Source of the DNA: Symbiodinium natans
Taxonomy: Eukaryota > Sar > Dinophyceae > Suessiales > Symbiodiniaceae
Assembly: GCA_905221605.1 (NCBI GenBank)
Contig: CAJNDS010002427.1
Span: 300,001-364,000 of the forward strand
Direction of reading: 5' to 3'
Length of the DNA stretch: 64,000 bases
A program made the position numbers and the translations under genes. Below the pieces are notes generated by a model. It did no database searches, had not been told where the DNA came from, and worked only from the letters and a program-made list of their open reading frames with translations. This document shows positions 54,335 through 62,863 of the stretch, piece by piece. Each line of letters opens with the position of its first letter. The first letter of the stretch is position 1.

Positions 54335-56400
54335 GAGCGGGAGTGTCCGCTGGGGAAGGTCGAGGCAAGAGCGCTGAACATATCTCTTGAACAGATCGGC
54401 TCTGGAGCCGAGGTGGGAGAGAGGGAATTGCGCGGAAAGGCGCGTTGAATTTGCAAAGGGCTATTCGTTACCCTTTTCAGGGGGAGCCGGGGGTGGACTA
54501 GGGTAAATTTTCCATCTCCCAGCACGTCTTGGATCCATTTACGGTAGTCGCGTCTAGATTGCGCGCGGTTAAGCTGATATTGAGATTGCCGGCGAAGCAT
54601 AGCGTTAGTGGAACGTAGCTGTTGGTGTGTTCTTCCCCCTGACGCACAGCGAGATTCGTGGCCACTAGCCTGAGTTATCTGTTGTCTGTTGTACGCGCCG
54701 TGGAGCACGAAGAGGTTGCGCAAACAATTCTTGGGCTGACCGTGGCCCCCCGGCGTGCCGCTGGCGGCTCTCGCAGCACAGAGATGCGTGTATAGATTGC
54801 GGGCTTTTGTGCCATAAAATACTTGGTATTGGCGACGTCCTCTTCTATAAAACCACAGCGACAAATGTGCCTGACAATAAACGAATTTATGGATCATCAT
54901 CCCGTTTTTGAGAGTAATAGGCCAGGAATGAAAATATGATGGCATATACTCAAACGACCTGTCTATGAGTGAGCAATTACAAATCCCACACCAAGTATTG
55001 CCGTTTACGGCGTGCTGGAGTCGATTCCTTTGTTTTCTCGAAAGGGCGAAAGCGTGCCCTGCTTTGGACGTGTAGAGAGCGAGCCCCTCCGGAAAATGGT
55101 TCTGGGTGTTTCGGCAAACTAGTAGGGTATCGCAACCTGCTTTAGAAAGGGCTCGCGGGAAGAGGCGCAGGCATTGCTGGCCTGCTGCGCAAGCTTTCCC
55201 TGGCTGGCCATGAAAGACAAAAGGAGGGAACCAAAAGCTAGCTCGGAGCACAAAGAACCTAGCAAACCCGAAAGAGGGGCAGGGGCAAAACGTCAAGGGA
55301 GGTGGGGCGATATTGAGTTCAAGAGCAATCTTTGTAATGTGCGGGGATATTGTTCTGTTAAAGGCAATCTGGCCCCCGAAGGGGATAATGGCAATCCGAC
55401 CCCCGAAGGGGATATTGGCAATCATGCCCCCAAAGGGGGTACTGGCAATCAGGCCCCCGAAGGGCGTAGTGGCAATCTCGTTCCCCGTAGGGATAGTGTC
55501 AATCCGACCTCCGCAAGGGATACTGTCAATCAACGAAGCTCCCAAAGAGGGGAGGCAGGCAAGAGAAAGAAGCCTAGAAAGAACTCGTTCATAGTGGAAC
55601 CACTTAACTCTAAACAAGGACGTCAAGATCAAATGGCCTTCGGAAAAAGAGTCACTAGAGCGCTGCACCATAAGCTTCAAGCCAACCCAATCATACTTGG
55701 AGTTTCTGTGCTGGTGTTGAAATACGGTCCATGCCGTTTTCCACGCTAACCAATGCGCACCCCCTTCGGCGAGCGCGAGCATTAAGGTTTCCATTATGTT
55801 ACCTTTATTGGTGTGGGCTCGGGATTTGACATACTGAATGTCGTTCTGGGAAAGCTGAAGGAGGGGGAGGATGTACTCCAAGAGCAGGACGAGTTGGTCA
55901 TTGGGGGCTTGGAGTTGGGACTTAGTACTATCCTTGAGAACGCCGTATATTGCCGCCACCTGCCAGAAAACTCCATCAAAGAACAGGGAACCAAACCCTG
56001 CCGAAGTGGCAACTCCTGCGTTGTTGAAAGGGGGCTGACCCAAAACACAGGCCTTCAAGGTCTGATCATAGTCCACAAACCAGACGAACTCTTCAGCCAG
56101 AGTCTGGAACAAATCCGTGGTCGTTCTAGCCCACGCGCTGTCCAGGAACCACACTAGCAGGTCTCGGGACCACTGCAGCGGTGGAGGGTTGGGCTGTTCA
56201 TTGCAAGCCTGGTCATATGCTAAGTGGAAGGAAGAGGCCAAGAGCCTGTCCCAGGGAATGAGCTGACAATGCGCTACGTCAAAGTCTAGGGCCCAGGAAG
56301 GCAAGTGGTACTTCTTGGTAAGCCGGGGCCCGTGGGACTTCCATACGTGCTTAAAGTACTGGTTAAACCATGATGCAAGGTGAAAAGTTGCTAGAAGGAT
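54292..56400 (-). CDS. LINE middle ORF, unknown function
   Basis: Open from the gag overlap (ILLATFHLASWFNQ at 56400) to the stop at 54292, in the -1 frame relative to ORF1. The N-terminal third includes a segment (AGFGSLFFDGVFWQVAAIYG ... VKSRAHTNKGN) faintly like an RNase-H-fold protein, but acidic residues are not convincingly placed. In the middle lies a run of 9-residue repeats (TPFGGLIAS, TPFGGMIAN, IPFGGRIAI) encoded by a minisatellite. Then a Cys-rich stretch (WCGICNCSLI) and a basic, Gln/Arg-rich C-terminus. The role is unknown. It may be part of a Gag-Pol style polyprotein. Confidence 0.6.
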   Translation of the reverse strand: MLLATFHLASWFNQYFKHVWKSHGPRLTKKYHLPSWALDFDVAHCQLIPWDRLLASSFHLAYDQACNEQPNPPPLQWSRDLLVWFLDSAWARTTTDLFQTLAEEFVWFVDYDQTLKACVLGQPPFNNAGVATSAGFGSLFFDGVFWQVAAIYGVLKDSTKSQLQAPNDQLVLLLEYILPLLQLSQNDIQYVKSRAHTNKGNIMETLMLALAEGGAHWLAWKTAWTVFQHQHRNSKYDWVGLKLMVQRSSDSFSEGHLILTSLFRVKWFHYERVLSRLLSLACLPSLGASLIDSIPCGGRIDTIPTGNEIATTPFGGLIASTPFGGMIANIPFGGRIAIIPFGGQIAFNRTISPHITKIALELNIAPPPLTFCPCPSFGFARFFVLRASFWFPPFVFHGQPGKACAAGQQCLRLFPRALSKAGCDTLLVCRNTQNHFPEGLALYTSKAGHAFALSRKQRNRLQHAVNGNTWCGICNCSLIDRSFEYMPSYFHSWPITLKNGMMIHKFVYCQAHLSLWFYRRGRRQYQVFYGTKARNLYTHLCAARAASGTPGGHGQPKNCLRNLFVLHGAYNRQQITQASGHESRCASGGRTHQQLRSTNAMLRRQSQYQLNRAQSRRDYRKWIQDVLGDGKFTLVHPRLPLKRVTNSPLQIQRAFPRNSLSPTSAPEPICSRDMFSALASTFPSGHSRSDQRKTSYMSSPST
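55368..55530. repeat. about 27-bp minisatellite encoding xPFGGxI
   Basis: Plus-strand unit GGCAATCxxGCCCCCGAAGG then GGATAxT, six to seven copies. The G/C core is a small palindrome (CCCCTTTGGGGG). Confidence 0.88.
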
Positions 56401-58736
56401 GTCGTCTGCAAGGGGCCATACATGTTATAGATGCGATCTTCCATGTTCCATGTGGGGTTGACCCAGGCGGGCTTAGTCGGGCGCGGGAGGGGGATTAGGT
56501 GTCCGAGGTCCCCTTCATACATTACGACGACCCAGTGCGCTGCATACTGACTCGGTGAAAATTGTTCTCGCCAAACACCCTCAATTTTGGACTTCATGGC
56601 TTGAAGGAGTTGAGTGGTTTCAGGGGTGGCTTCCTGTATGGTGTCGAGCTCATAGAGAAGACGATCCATCATCAAAAGTTCGGCCTTTCTTGGGGTGGGG
56701 TCGGAGGACCAGTTGTCTCTAACTTGTTGGGAGGACCAATACTTGCGATGTTCTCTACAAAACTCACATGCTGGGGAATGTCCTAAGGGTTGGGCGCAAA
56801 TAACGCCGGCTTCATTGAGGCAGGGGCAGATCAAGGTCCTTAGTGGGGCTGTGTCTTTCCACTGAAAGCCCGGGGGAACTGGGTGCCTACCGCATTCCTG
56901 GCAATCAATATTGAACCCAAGAGCGCATGAACATGTGGAGCAAATGACTACCTGCTGGAGCTGGGAGTATCCTTTCTTGCCTTCTTGGTAGGAGTTCTTC
57001 GTCTGTTGTTTGGCGCCCTTGTTAGCGGTGGAGCGGGCATCTCCATACAATGGCTGGGACTGGGGCGCAAAGCGCTTATACGGGCCAGAGCCCCAACGAT
57101 CTCCATTGTTGTCGGTATAATTGTTGGGGTCCTTCCAATTTGTGCGATGATCATGGTCTCTTTCTTTCCAATCGCCTTTTGCTTGGGATTTACCGTGTCC
57201 CTTCTTGGACCCTTTAGCTGGGTAGCTGGAATACGAATACGAGGTGGAATAGTTCTGGGTGAAACGGCCCCACGCGGTTTGGGTCTGCTTGCCCTTACCG
57301 GAGGGTCGGGACTTAGGGGAACCCTTTGTGAAATCCTCTGCCACACCATGGTCCTGGAAAGCTTGGGCTGTGAGGGCCGTAAGGCCACCTGCTCCCTGAA
57401 ACGGCAACATGGGGTGAGACTCTAAGAGGCTCGCAAGCTCAGAGGAAATTCGGACTGGCATGACGGGGTACGTGAAAGCCTGGAGGCTAGCGAGGGTTGT
57501 GAGGTCGAAGGCCTTGTCAAAGGAAGCGCGCTGCGTGGTGGTGCGGTCAATGGTGGCCCTGCGGAGGGCCTGTATCAGCTGTACCGTGTCGTGGAGTCGC
57601 TTTGTGAATTTGGAATGCCACTTGACCAGAAACTCGTCATAGTACTTCTCGTGAACCAGCAACAGACACGTATAACGGCGAGGGTAACGGGGATCCAACA
57701 CGTAGGCGACCTGGGCCAGAAGCTGCTTGGGCTCTTCGTCTCTTGGAGTCCAAATCTGGAGGGTCTGCCTCCAGGTCTGCAGGTCCGGGGTGTCTGTGCA
57801 CTCAGCGAGGAGGTCGATTAAGGCGTAAAACGGCTGCATGGCCAGTCTGTCGTCGGTGGGCAAGTCCTGCTCGATTCTGATTTTGCAGTCTGGGATGTCT
57901 GGCGACTTCCAATATCTGCGTGTTTGTCGCATGTAGTCTCGAAACTGCTGAGCCTGCATCTCTGTGACAAACTCTACTCGGGCCACCGAGGAGTGCGAAG
58001 TAACCATATGGTTGTGGAGGGCCGCGATGTCTGTCCATTGTAGACCAGCTCCGTTGACATAGTGGTACAAGTTGCTGTCCAACGTTTTCTTGGTAAAAAG
58101 GGCCGGGAGGTCCAGGAGGAGAACTGTCTTGTTGGCTCGGGCACGTTCCAGTACTTGCAGTTGGGCTGAGTGTCTTTCAGTGGTAATCTGCTGCATGGAA
58201 AACTCGGCTTGGACCTGGTTGTAAAAGAGATCACAGCATTGATAAAGCTTGTCCATGTTCGGCAGCATTGACTGCTTGTGGTACTTCATCATTGCCTGCT
58301 GCAAGGAGGTATTGTCAGTGACTTCAGGGAGGGGAACGTCCTGCTCATTGCCCGGGCTGAATATTCTCTTCTTCGTAGCAGCCTGCTTGAAATCTCCAGT
58401 GGTCGGGTCGTACTTCTCCGTGGCGTTGTGGATGGCAAGAAAGTCCGTGCGCGCTGTGGCGCTTGACTTCAACTTGTCTTGTAGAGTGGGGTCGAGGTCG
58501 GCGAAGTTGATATCTAAATCAGTAAGCTTGTCGATGAAAGTGCGTATTTCCTCATCTTCCTGTAATCGCGCCTTCTTCTGAGGCGAGAGTTCGGGCGCCT
58601 TCTTGGCTGCCGACTGTTGGGCTTGCCATTGACGAAACTGTTCAAGGTCTTCTGAACTCAGAGCCGGAAGGCTCGGCGTAGGCGTGGGTTCTGTGTCGCC
58701 CAACGCGTCGGGCTCGGACTTTGCAGCGGTATCCAT
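56391..58736 (-). CDS. LINE ORF1 (gag-like)
   Basis: 781 codons from ATG 58736. N-terminal acidic/Gln-rich region (LEQFRQWQAQQSAAKK), a long helical middle (MLPNMDKLYQCCDLF; VQLIQALRRATIDRTTTQR), then a basic, Gly/Lys/Tyr-rich RNA-binding-like tract (about 470-590: KGSKKGHGKSQAKGDWKERD). Two Cys/His clusters follow: CSTCSCALGFNIDCQECG (599-616) and CPCLNEAGVIC...HSPACEFCREH (639-665). Probably the nucleic-acid chaperone of the LINE RNP. It ends MYGPLQTTSF-stop, overlapped by the next ORF in the -1 frame. Confidence 0.75.
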   Translation of the reverse strand: MDTAAKSEPDALGDTEPTPTPSLPALSSEDLEQFRQWQAQQSAAKKAPELSPQKKARLQEDEEIRTFIDKLTDLDINFADLDPTLQDKLKSSATARTDFLAIHNATEKYDPTTGDFKQAATKKRIFSPGNEQDVPLPEVTDNTSLQQAMMKYHKQSMLPNMDKLYQCCDLFYNQVQAEFSMQQITTERHSAQLQVLERARANKTVLLLDLPALFTKKTLDSNLYHYVNGAGLQWTDIAALHNHMVTSHSSVARVEFVTEMQAQQFRDYMRQTRRYWKSPDIPDCKIRIEQDLPTDDRLAMQPFYALIDLLAECTDTPDLQTWRQTLQIWTPRDEEPKQLLAQVAYVLDPRYPRRYTCLLLVHEKYYDEFLVKWHSKFTKRLHDTVQLIQALRRATIDRTTTQRASFDKAFDLTTLASLQAFTYPVMPVRISSELASLLESHPMLPFQGAGGLTALTAQAFQDHGVAEDFTKGSPKSRPSGKGKQTQTAWGRFTQNYSTSYSYSSYPAKGSKKGHGKSQAKGDWKERDHDHRTNWKDPNNYTDNNGDRWGSGPYKRFAPQSQPLYGDARSTANKGAKQQTKNSYQEGKKGYSQLQQVVICSTCSCALGFNIDCQECGRHPVPPGFQWKDTAPLRTLICPCLNEAGVICAQPLGHSPACEFCREHRKYWSSQQVRDNWSSDPTPRKAELLMMDRLLYELDTIQEATPETTQLLQAMKSKIEGVWREQFSPSQYAAHWVVVMYEGDLGHLIPLPRPTKPAWVNPTWNMEDRIYNMYGPLQTTSF

Positions 58737-58938
58737 GGCTCAAGAGCTCGGAGAATCTGTTCTTAAAGAACAAGGAAAAGGACGAAGATGTTCAAAACAA
58801 CTGGAAGGCTTCGACAAGAGGACCTATGATCGATAAAAAGCGAGAGACTAGAGAACGTCAATGGGCATAACCAGATGAAGGTCAGGCACGAGATTTCGGA
58901 CTATGTCCGCTCTGTGCTCTCTGTGCTCGTGCCAAACG
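58737..58938 (-). other. LINE 5' UTR
   Basis: The sequence between the target-site duplication and ORF1. No separate ORF. A GAGCACAGAGA-type repeat lies near its 5' end (58908-58926). Confidence 0.6.
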
Positions 58939-58955
58939 CCTTTTAAATCAGGCAT
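58939..58955. repeat. target-site duplication, 5' side of the LINE
   Basis: CCTTTTAAATCAGGCAT, the partner of 41585-41600. Confidence 0.85.
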
Positions 58956-59071
58956 GCGAAGCTTAATTAAGCAAGAATACAGCATGTTTTAAAGTGTTTT
59001 TGCTTGTTTAAGATGTTTTAACCGTAAAAAAGCTTAAATAAACAATATTAATGCTTAATTAAAGGGTTTTC

Positions 59072-59106
59072 CTGCTTATTTAAGAAAACACGTTTTAAAT
59101 AAGCAG
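59072..59106. repeat. 12-bp-arm inverted repeat
   Basis: CTGCTTATTTAA, an 11-nt loop, then TTAAATAAGCAG: a perfect stem in an AT-rich stretch (58960-59106) that also repeats GCTTAATTAA. It lies just upstream of the ORF beginning at 59121. Confidence 0.85.
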
Positions 59107-59120
59107 TTTTGTCGGCAGAC

Positions 59121-60671
59121 ATGATGAAGACAAGGAAAAATGGTTTAAGCAATGTTTTGTATTTTGCCATGCATGCATGTGCATGCATTGCTGGGATGCA
59201 TGGAGATCTTGAGCATTTTTTCGGAGAAGGCATTGTCTTTTGTATGCATGGGCTCGAGGTCAGGCGGTGCAACAAGATGACAAGCCCTAGGAGAAAGAAT
59301 ACTGCCAGTGCCGAAGATATCGTGCACCTTTTGAAAGCCGGCCTGCCCCAAGGGCTCGGTGCAGGCGTTAGTTTCAGTAGCAGCAATGAGGAATTCCTTC
59401 AAGAGAAGGAACTCCTGGTAAGGGAACTTCTGCTTGCCACACCCCGGGTGACAAACAAGCTCTTGACGGATGCTGCCTACAAAAGTTTCCAGGATGCCGA
59501 TGCTGGGGTGGTTCCCAGCTTTGCAAATCGAACTGTAGCTTGTTGCCAGTACCTTTACAACAAGAAGCAGCAGTCTTCCTCGGGGAAAAAACTGTCGGCA
59601 CACACCCGTCGCCTCATCAGCATCTTGCACTCTCCTGCCCGGAAGCAGGCAAGCAAAAGCAAACCCTGCACAGTGGTCTTGGGCAAGTTCGGTCATGGGC
59701 AGGCCCGGGTGCTGAAGAAGCGGACCACTAGTGAGGCTGATCAGGCAGCTGGAGATCTTGAACAGCTGCCTTCGCAGTCTGCAGAGCTGCGGGCCCTGGC
59801 AGCTTCGTATGGTTTGAAAGCTGTGCCTGCAGCAGCATGGTCTGCTGCGAGGCATGTGGTGGTGCAGGATTCGGGCTCAGAAAACGTGCCCGACTCCTCG
59901 GAGGAGTCTTCAGACCCGGAGGTCGTGGCTTCTTCCTCTTCCAAGGTCCCGGCTTCCTCTTCGAAGGCTGCTTCATCCACAGCAGCTGCTGCGACACCTA
60001 AAGTTAGTCGAGTCAGACAACACGAGTGCTTCGACCTGAACCGGGCATGTTGGGTCAGGCATATGCAAGGACGGGTCCTGGAGGCTGCAATGATCCCAGG
60101 TGAGAACGGTTTCATGTTGGCCCAGTTCCCAGATGAGCCAGCAAAAGAAGTGGAGCTGCCGATTTGCCTTTGGACAAAGTGTTTGCAGTCGAAGGAACCC
60201 ACGACGAAGGCCAAACCGAAGCCCAAGGGGAAGGCCTCTTCGAAGGCCAAGGGGAAGGCCAAAAGCAAGGCCAAGGCCAAAAAGAACGTGAAATTGCTTC
60301 CAGCTCCTGTCGAGGAGGACGAAGAGGCTGCAGACGACCAAGAGGACGGCAGTGGAGAGGTCACGACTAAAAAGAGGCCCAGTGCTGCCATCGTCGCAGA
60401 GGAGCCGAGCAGCGAGGAGAAGCCTTATGGGTTTGGCTATATGTACTACAGCAAAGACGTCTCGGTTGGCTTCTGCAAATTTTGGCGATCGGCAGGCAAG
60501 ATCAAAAGGCAACAGGTCTGCAACTTTCGACAGCAGGGTTGGGATGAGGAGGCTGTGAGGGAAGCTGCCAAGACGTGTGTGGATGCATTGTCTAGCGGGG
60601 CCCTGGCCTGCGACAAGCCTGCCATCGATGCTTTCATGGCGAAGTATGTGTCGGACAACTCGGGTGACTGA
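59121..60671 (+). CDS. Lys/Ala-rich (histone H1-like tract) protein, unknown
   Basis: The frame is open from the stop before 59109; the first ATG is 59121 and a more plausible start is ATG 59277 (MTSPRRKNTASAEDIVHLLK), after a Cys/His/Met-rich lead that reads through GCATGCAT repeats. It then contains a helical region (LQEKELLVRELLLATPR), a basic segment (KLSAHTRRLISILHSPARK), an acidic Ser/Glu linker (SGSENVPDSSEESSDPE), an Ala/Ser tract, and a lysine tract (PKGKASSKAKGKAKSKAK) resembling the H1 C-terminal tail. The C-terminal domain of about 70 residues (YGFGYMYYSKDVSVGFCKFW ... QQGWDEEAVREAAKTC) has no family I recognise. Nuclear localisation is plausible. No introns. Confidence 0.68.
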   Translation: MMKTRKNGLSNVLYFAMHACACIAGMHGDLEHFFGEGIVFCMHGLEVRRCNKMTSPRRKNTASAEDIVHLLKAGLPQGLGAGVSFSSSNEEFLQEKELLVRELLLATPRVTNKLLTDAAYKSFQDADAGVVPSFANRTVACCQYLYNKKQQSSSGKKLSAHTRRLISILHSPARKQASKSKPCTVVLGKFGHGQARVLKKRTTSEADQAAGDLEQLPSQSAELRALAASYGLKAVPAAAWSAARHVVVQDSGSENVPDSSEESSDPEVVASSSSKVPASSSKAASSTAAAATPKVSRVRQHECFDLNRACWVRHMQGRVLEAAMIPGENGFMLAQFPDEPAKEVELPICLWTKCLQSKEPTTKAKPKPKGKASSKAKGKAKSKAKAKKNVKLLPAPVEEDEEAADDQEDGSGEVTTKKRPSAAIVAEEPSSEEKPYGFGYMYYSKDVSVGFCKFWRSAGKIKRQQVCNFRQQGWDEEAVREAAKTCVDALSSGALACDKPAIDAFMAKYVSDNSGD

Positions 60672-60928
60672 GTAGCAGAGGGATAGCTCTATAGGCGAAA
60701 CTCCAAAAACTTTTGCTCGCTGGAGTCTAGGATGGCACCGAGGCATTCGCAGCGAAACAGCCATGAGGAACTGCAGTCGTTTGTGTGCCTCTTCGATCAT
60801 GCAGATGGCATATGCATGCATGCATTGCTGCATGGTTGACTGTTTTGTGCTGCGCCCCGCCCCCCAGCTCGAAGGTTAGATTTGTGCCAGAAGTTATAAA
60901 GCTTCCAGCAGTAGCTTTAGCAGGCCCG

Positions 60929-61204
60929 ATGAATGTTGATATGGCACACTGCCAGACTCCGGATTGCAAGAAGCTTTGTGGCCCTGGCCACAAGCATTGC
61001 TGCAGTCTTTGTGGCTCTGGCAAGCACACTCGTCGATGCCAGCACAACGAGCCACGGCTGATCATAGCATGCTGGACTCCTGGGTGTTCGGCATTGCTGC
61101 TCGGGCTGCCGGGCTTCCTCTGGGCAGAGGCACACCAAAACCTCCTGTGCGAGGAGGCAGCAGCATCTCAGCAGCTTGTTGGCTGGAGTGCTGGATCTGA
61201 ATGA
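60929..61204 (+). CDS. small Cys/His-rich protein
   Basis: From ATG 60929 (an in-frame upstream ATG at 60785 is also possible) the product starts MNVDMAHCQTPDCKKLCGPG, then HKHCCSLCGSGKHTRRCQH. The pattern C-x4-C-x3-C-x3-H-x-H-C-C-x2-C-x5-H-x3-C suggests a compact zinc-binding unit. I have an impression of similar motifs in dinoflagellate proteins, not verifiable here. The C-terminal half is hydrophobic and less convincing. It lies 260 bp after, and on the same strand as, the Lys-rich ORF; it could be a separate gene or a later exon. Confidence 0.5.
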   Translation: MNVDMAHCQTPDCKKLCGPGHKHCCSLCGSGKHTRRCQHNEPRLIIACWTPGCSALLLGLPGFLWAEAHQNLLCEEAAASQQLVGWSAGSE

Positions 61205-61582
61205 GCTTGATTAATTCGATCAGTTCGGGTTTGCCGGATCGATATGCTAATGTCTCGCATTCTCGGGTACAGAAAGCATGCTTGTGCATTCAGATGCTGT
61301 CGGCATTTTGTCGATGTCTTGTTGTGGTGTATGCAAAACAGCAAGAGCATCCATGCATGCATTCACTGTGCGTGGCTCGAGCTGTAGATAGATATAGGCT
61401 GCAGCCCGGGGCTCAGTGTGACAGTCCTCGAACGAGCTTGGATCCTTGATTGTTCTGCAGTGCTCCAGGCATGCTTGCTATCAAAGGGTCTGTGCAGCAG
61501 CAATTAGCCGATCGAGCTTCTGAACTCTACATGCATGTGCAGAACTTTGGGTGACAACCCATGCCCTATGAAACTAGCCTTG
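61205..61582. other. no gene recognised
   Basis: Contains scattered GCATGCAT words but no supported frame. Confidence 0.4.
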
Positions 61583-61700
61583 AACCCTAAACCCTAAACC
61601 CTAAACCCCAAACCCTTAACCCTAAATCCCGAACCCCTAAACCCTAAACCCTAAACCCTCAACCCTCAACCCTAAACCCTAAACCCTAAACCCTAAACCC
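61583..61700 (-). repeat. telomere-type array (CCCTAAA)
   Basis: About 16 heptamers with CCCTTAA, CCCCAAA, CCCGAAC and CCCTCAA variants. Confidence 0.94.
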
Positions 61701-62113
61701 AAAGCCCTAACCCGGGCCTGAAGCCCAAACCCTGAAGCTGGACCCGTTGATCGATCGAGGTGATGGACCGATGTCGACTTCGAGATGCAGATCGATCGAT
61801 CCTGCCACTTACATGGAGAAGGACAGTCTCGCTTGTTCGAAGTTCGGGGTTTCTGCTGCAAGGTTTGCATGTGCCCACCCCGCTAAGCCCCACGACCCCG
61901 TGGTCTGGCTGTGTGGCAATTGATGCATGATGAGCATGCCTGCATGCTGGGCCGATCGAGGCATGGGCTACAGGTGCATTCCAAACATATAGGTAAGCGC
62001 CTGGCATGTCCGTGAGAAGATTATGTTTGAAAGCGACAGATAGACACGTGGCCTCCACATGCATCCTTTCATATGTGTTGCTATACAAGAAACATGCTTA
62101 GTGCACTTTAAGC

Positions 62114-62685
62114 ATGCCTCCGAAGATTCCGAAAGCATGGCGTCAGCCTTGGAACACTCCCCGGGTGCGGACTGTGCAGCAGCCTCGTCTCCAAATTCCA
62201 AACTTCGAGCTTCCGAAGGAAGAGATGGATGAGGAGGATGGTGAGTCCAGCTCGCCCACTGTCGATATAGTTTTGGAGGAGGCGGAGCTGTCGCCCATTC
62301 CTGTGGTGGAGGCTCCTCCAGAGGAGGTGGAGGAGCCTGCTGTGGAGAGGCCTGGTGTGGAGGGTCCCCTCCTGTTGAGGAGAGTCCTCCAGCCCCGATG
62401 GATGTGGCTCCTGAGGAGGATGAGGATGATGACTCCTGGGGCTGCTGGACATTGGCTGGTCGGCAGGAGGCATCGTCAAGTTCGTCCCGTTGGACTGATG
62501 CACAGTGGAAGAGCTGGGACGAGTGCCAAGCCGCGGCCAACAAGAAGAAGAACAAGGGCCGGGCTCGTGTTCTTCACCTCTATGAGCGGAGGCAGGCCAT
62601 GGAGCAGGCGGGCACCTGGGTCGGTGGAGCTCCTGATGAGGCAAGCAAGAAGGCCCGATTGGAACGTGAGCGAAAGGAGGAGTAA
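62114..62685 (+). pseudogene. acidic protein, one frameshift (or short intron)
   Basis: ATG 62114 opens MPPKIPKAWRQPWNTPRVRT, passes an acidic stretch (ELPKEEMDEEDGES) and PPEEVEEPAVERPG, then becomes Arg/Trp-rich nonsense. Another frame, open from before 62341 (SPPVEESPPAPMDV), continues the Pro/Glu character: APEEDEDDDSWGCW, then SRWTDAQWKSWDECQAAANK, and a Lys/Arg/Glu-rich end, KKARLERERKEE-stop at 62685. The change of frame falls near 62300-62345. A single indel or a very short intron would join them. No family recognised; same strand as the two ORFs upstream. Confidence 0.5.
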
Positions 62686-62863
62686 GCAGCCATGCGAGGA
62701 TATGTCCTAATTACATACATATATATCAGACATATGCTACCCGCTGCAAGGAATTCTGGCTGCTTACTCCTCCTTCTTGCTCTTTATACAGAGCCGTCGA
62801 GGTCTATGCATGCACAGCTGCCCTCTATCCTGCAAAGTGAAACGATTCGCCCGCGGTTTAAGT

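Larger units (their letters stand above)
41601..58938 (-). mobile_element. APE-type LINE, split by a later insertion
   Basis: A non-LTR retrotransposon on the minus strand, about 8.4 kb once the 8,900-bp insertion at 42004-50903 is removed. From its 5' end: 5' UTR (58938-58737), gag-like ORF1, an unknown ORF, AP-type endonuclease, RNase H then RT, a C-terminal segment (42003-41707), a 3' UTR of about 55 bp and a (GA)n tail (41649-41601). It is flanked by the duplicated target TTTAAATCAGGCAT. The four coding blocks lie in successive -1 frames, bringing RT back to the ORF1 frame. Confidence 0.88.

Noticed and set aside
58737-58750. CCATGGCTCAAGAG, resembling the 3' end of the spliced leader
   Set aside because: It lacks the TTT and the CCGTAG half, and lies on the opposite strand to the LINE ORF; chance match.
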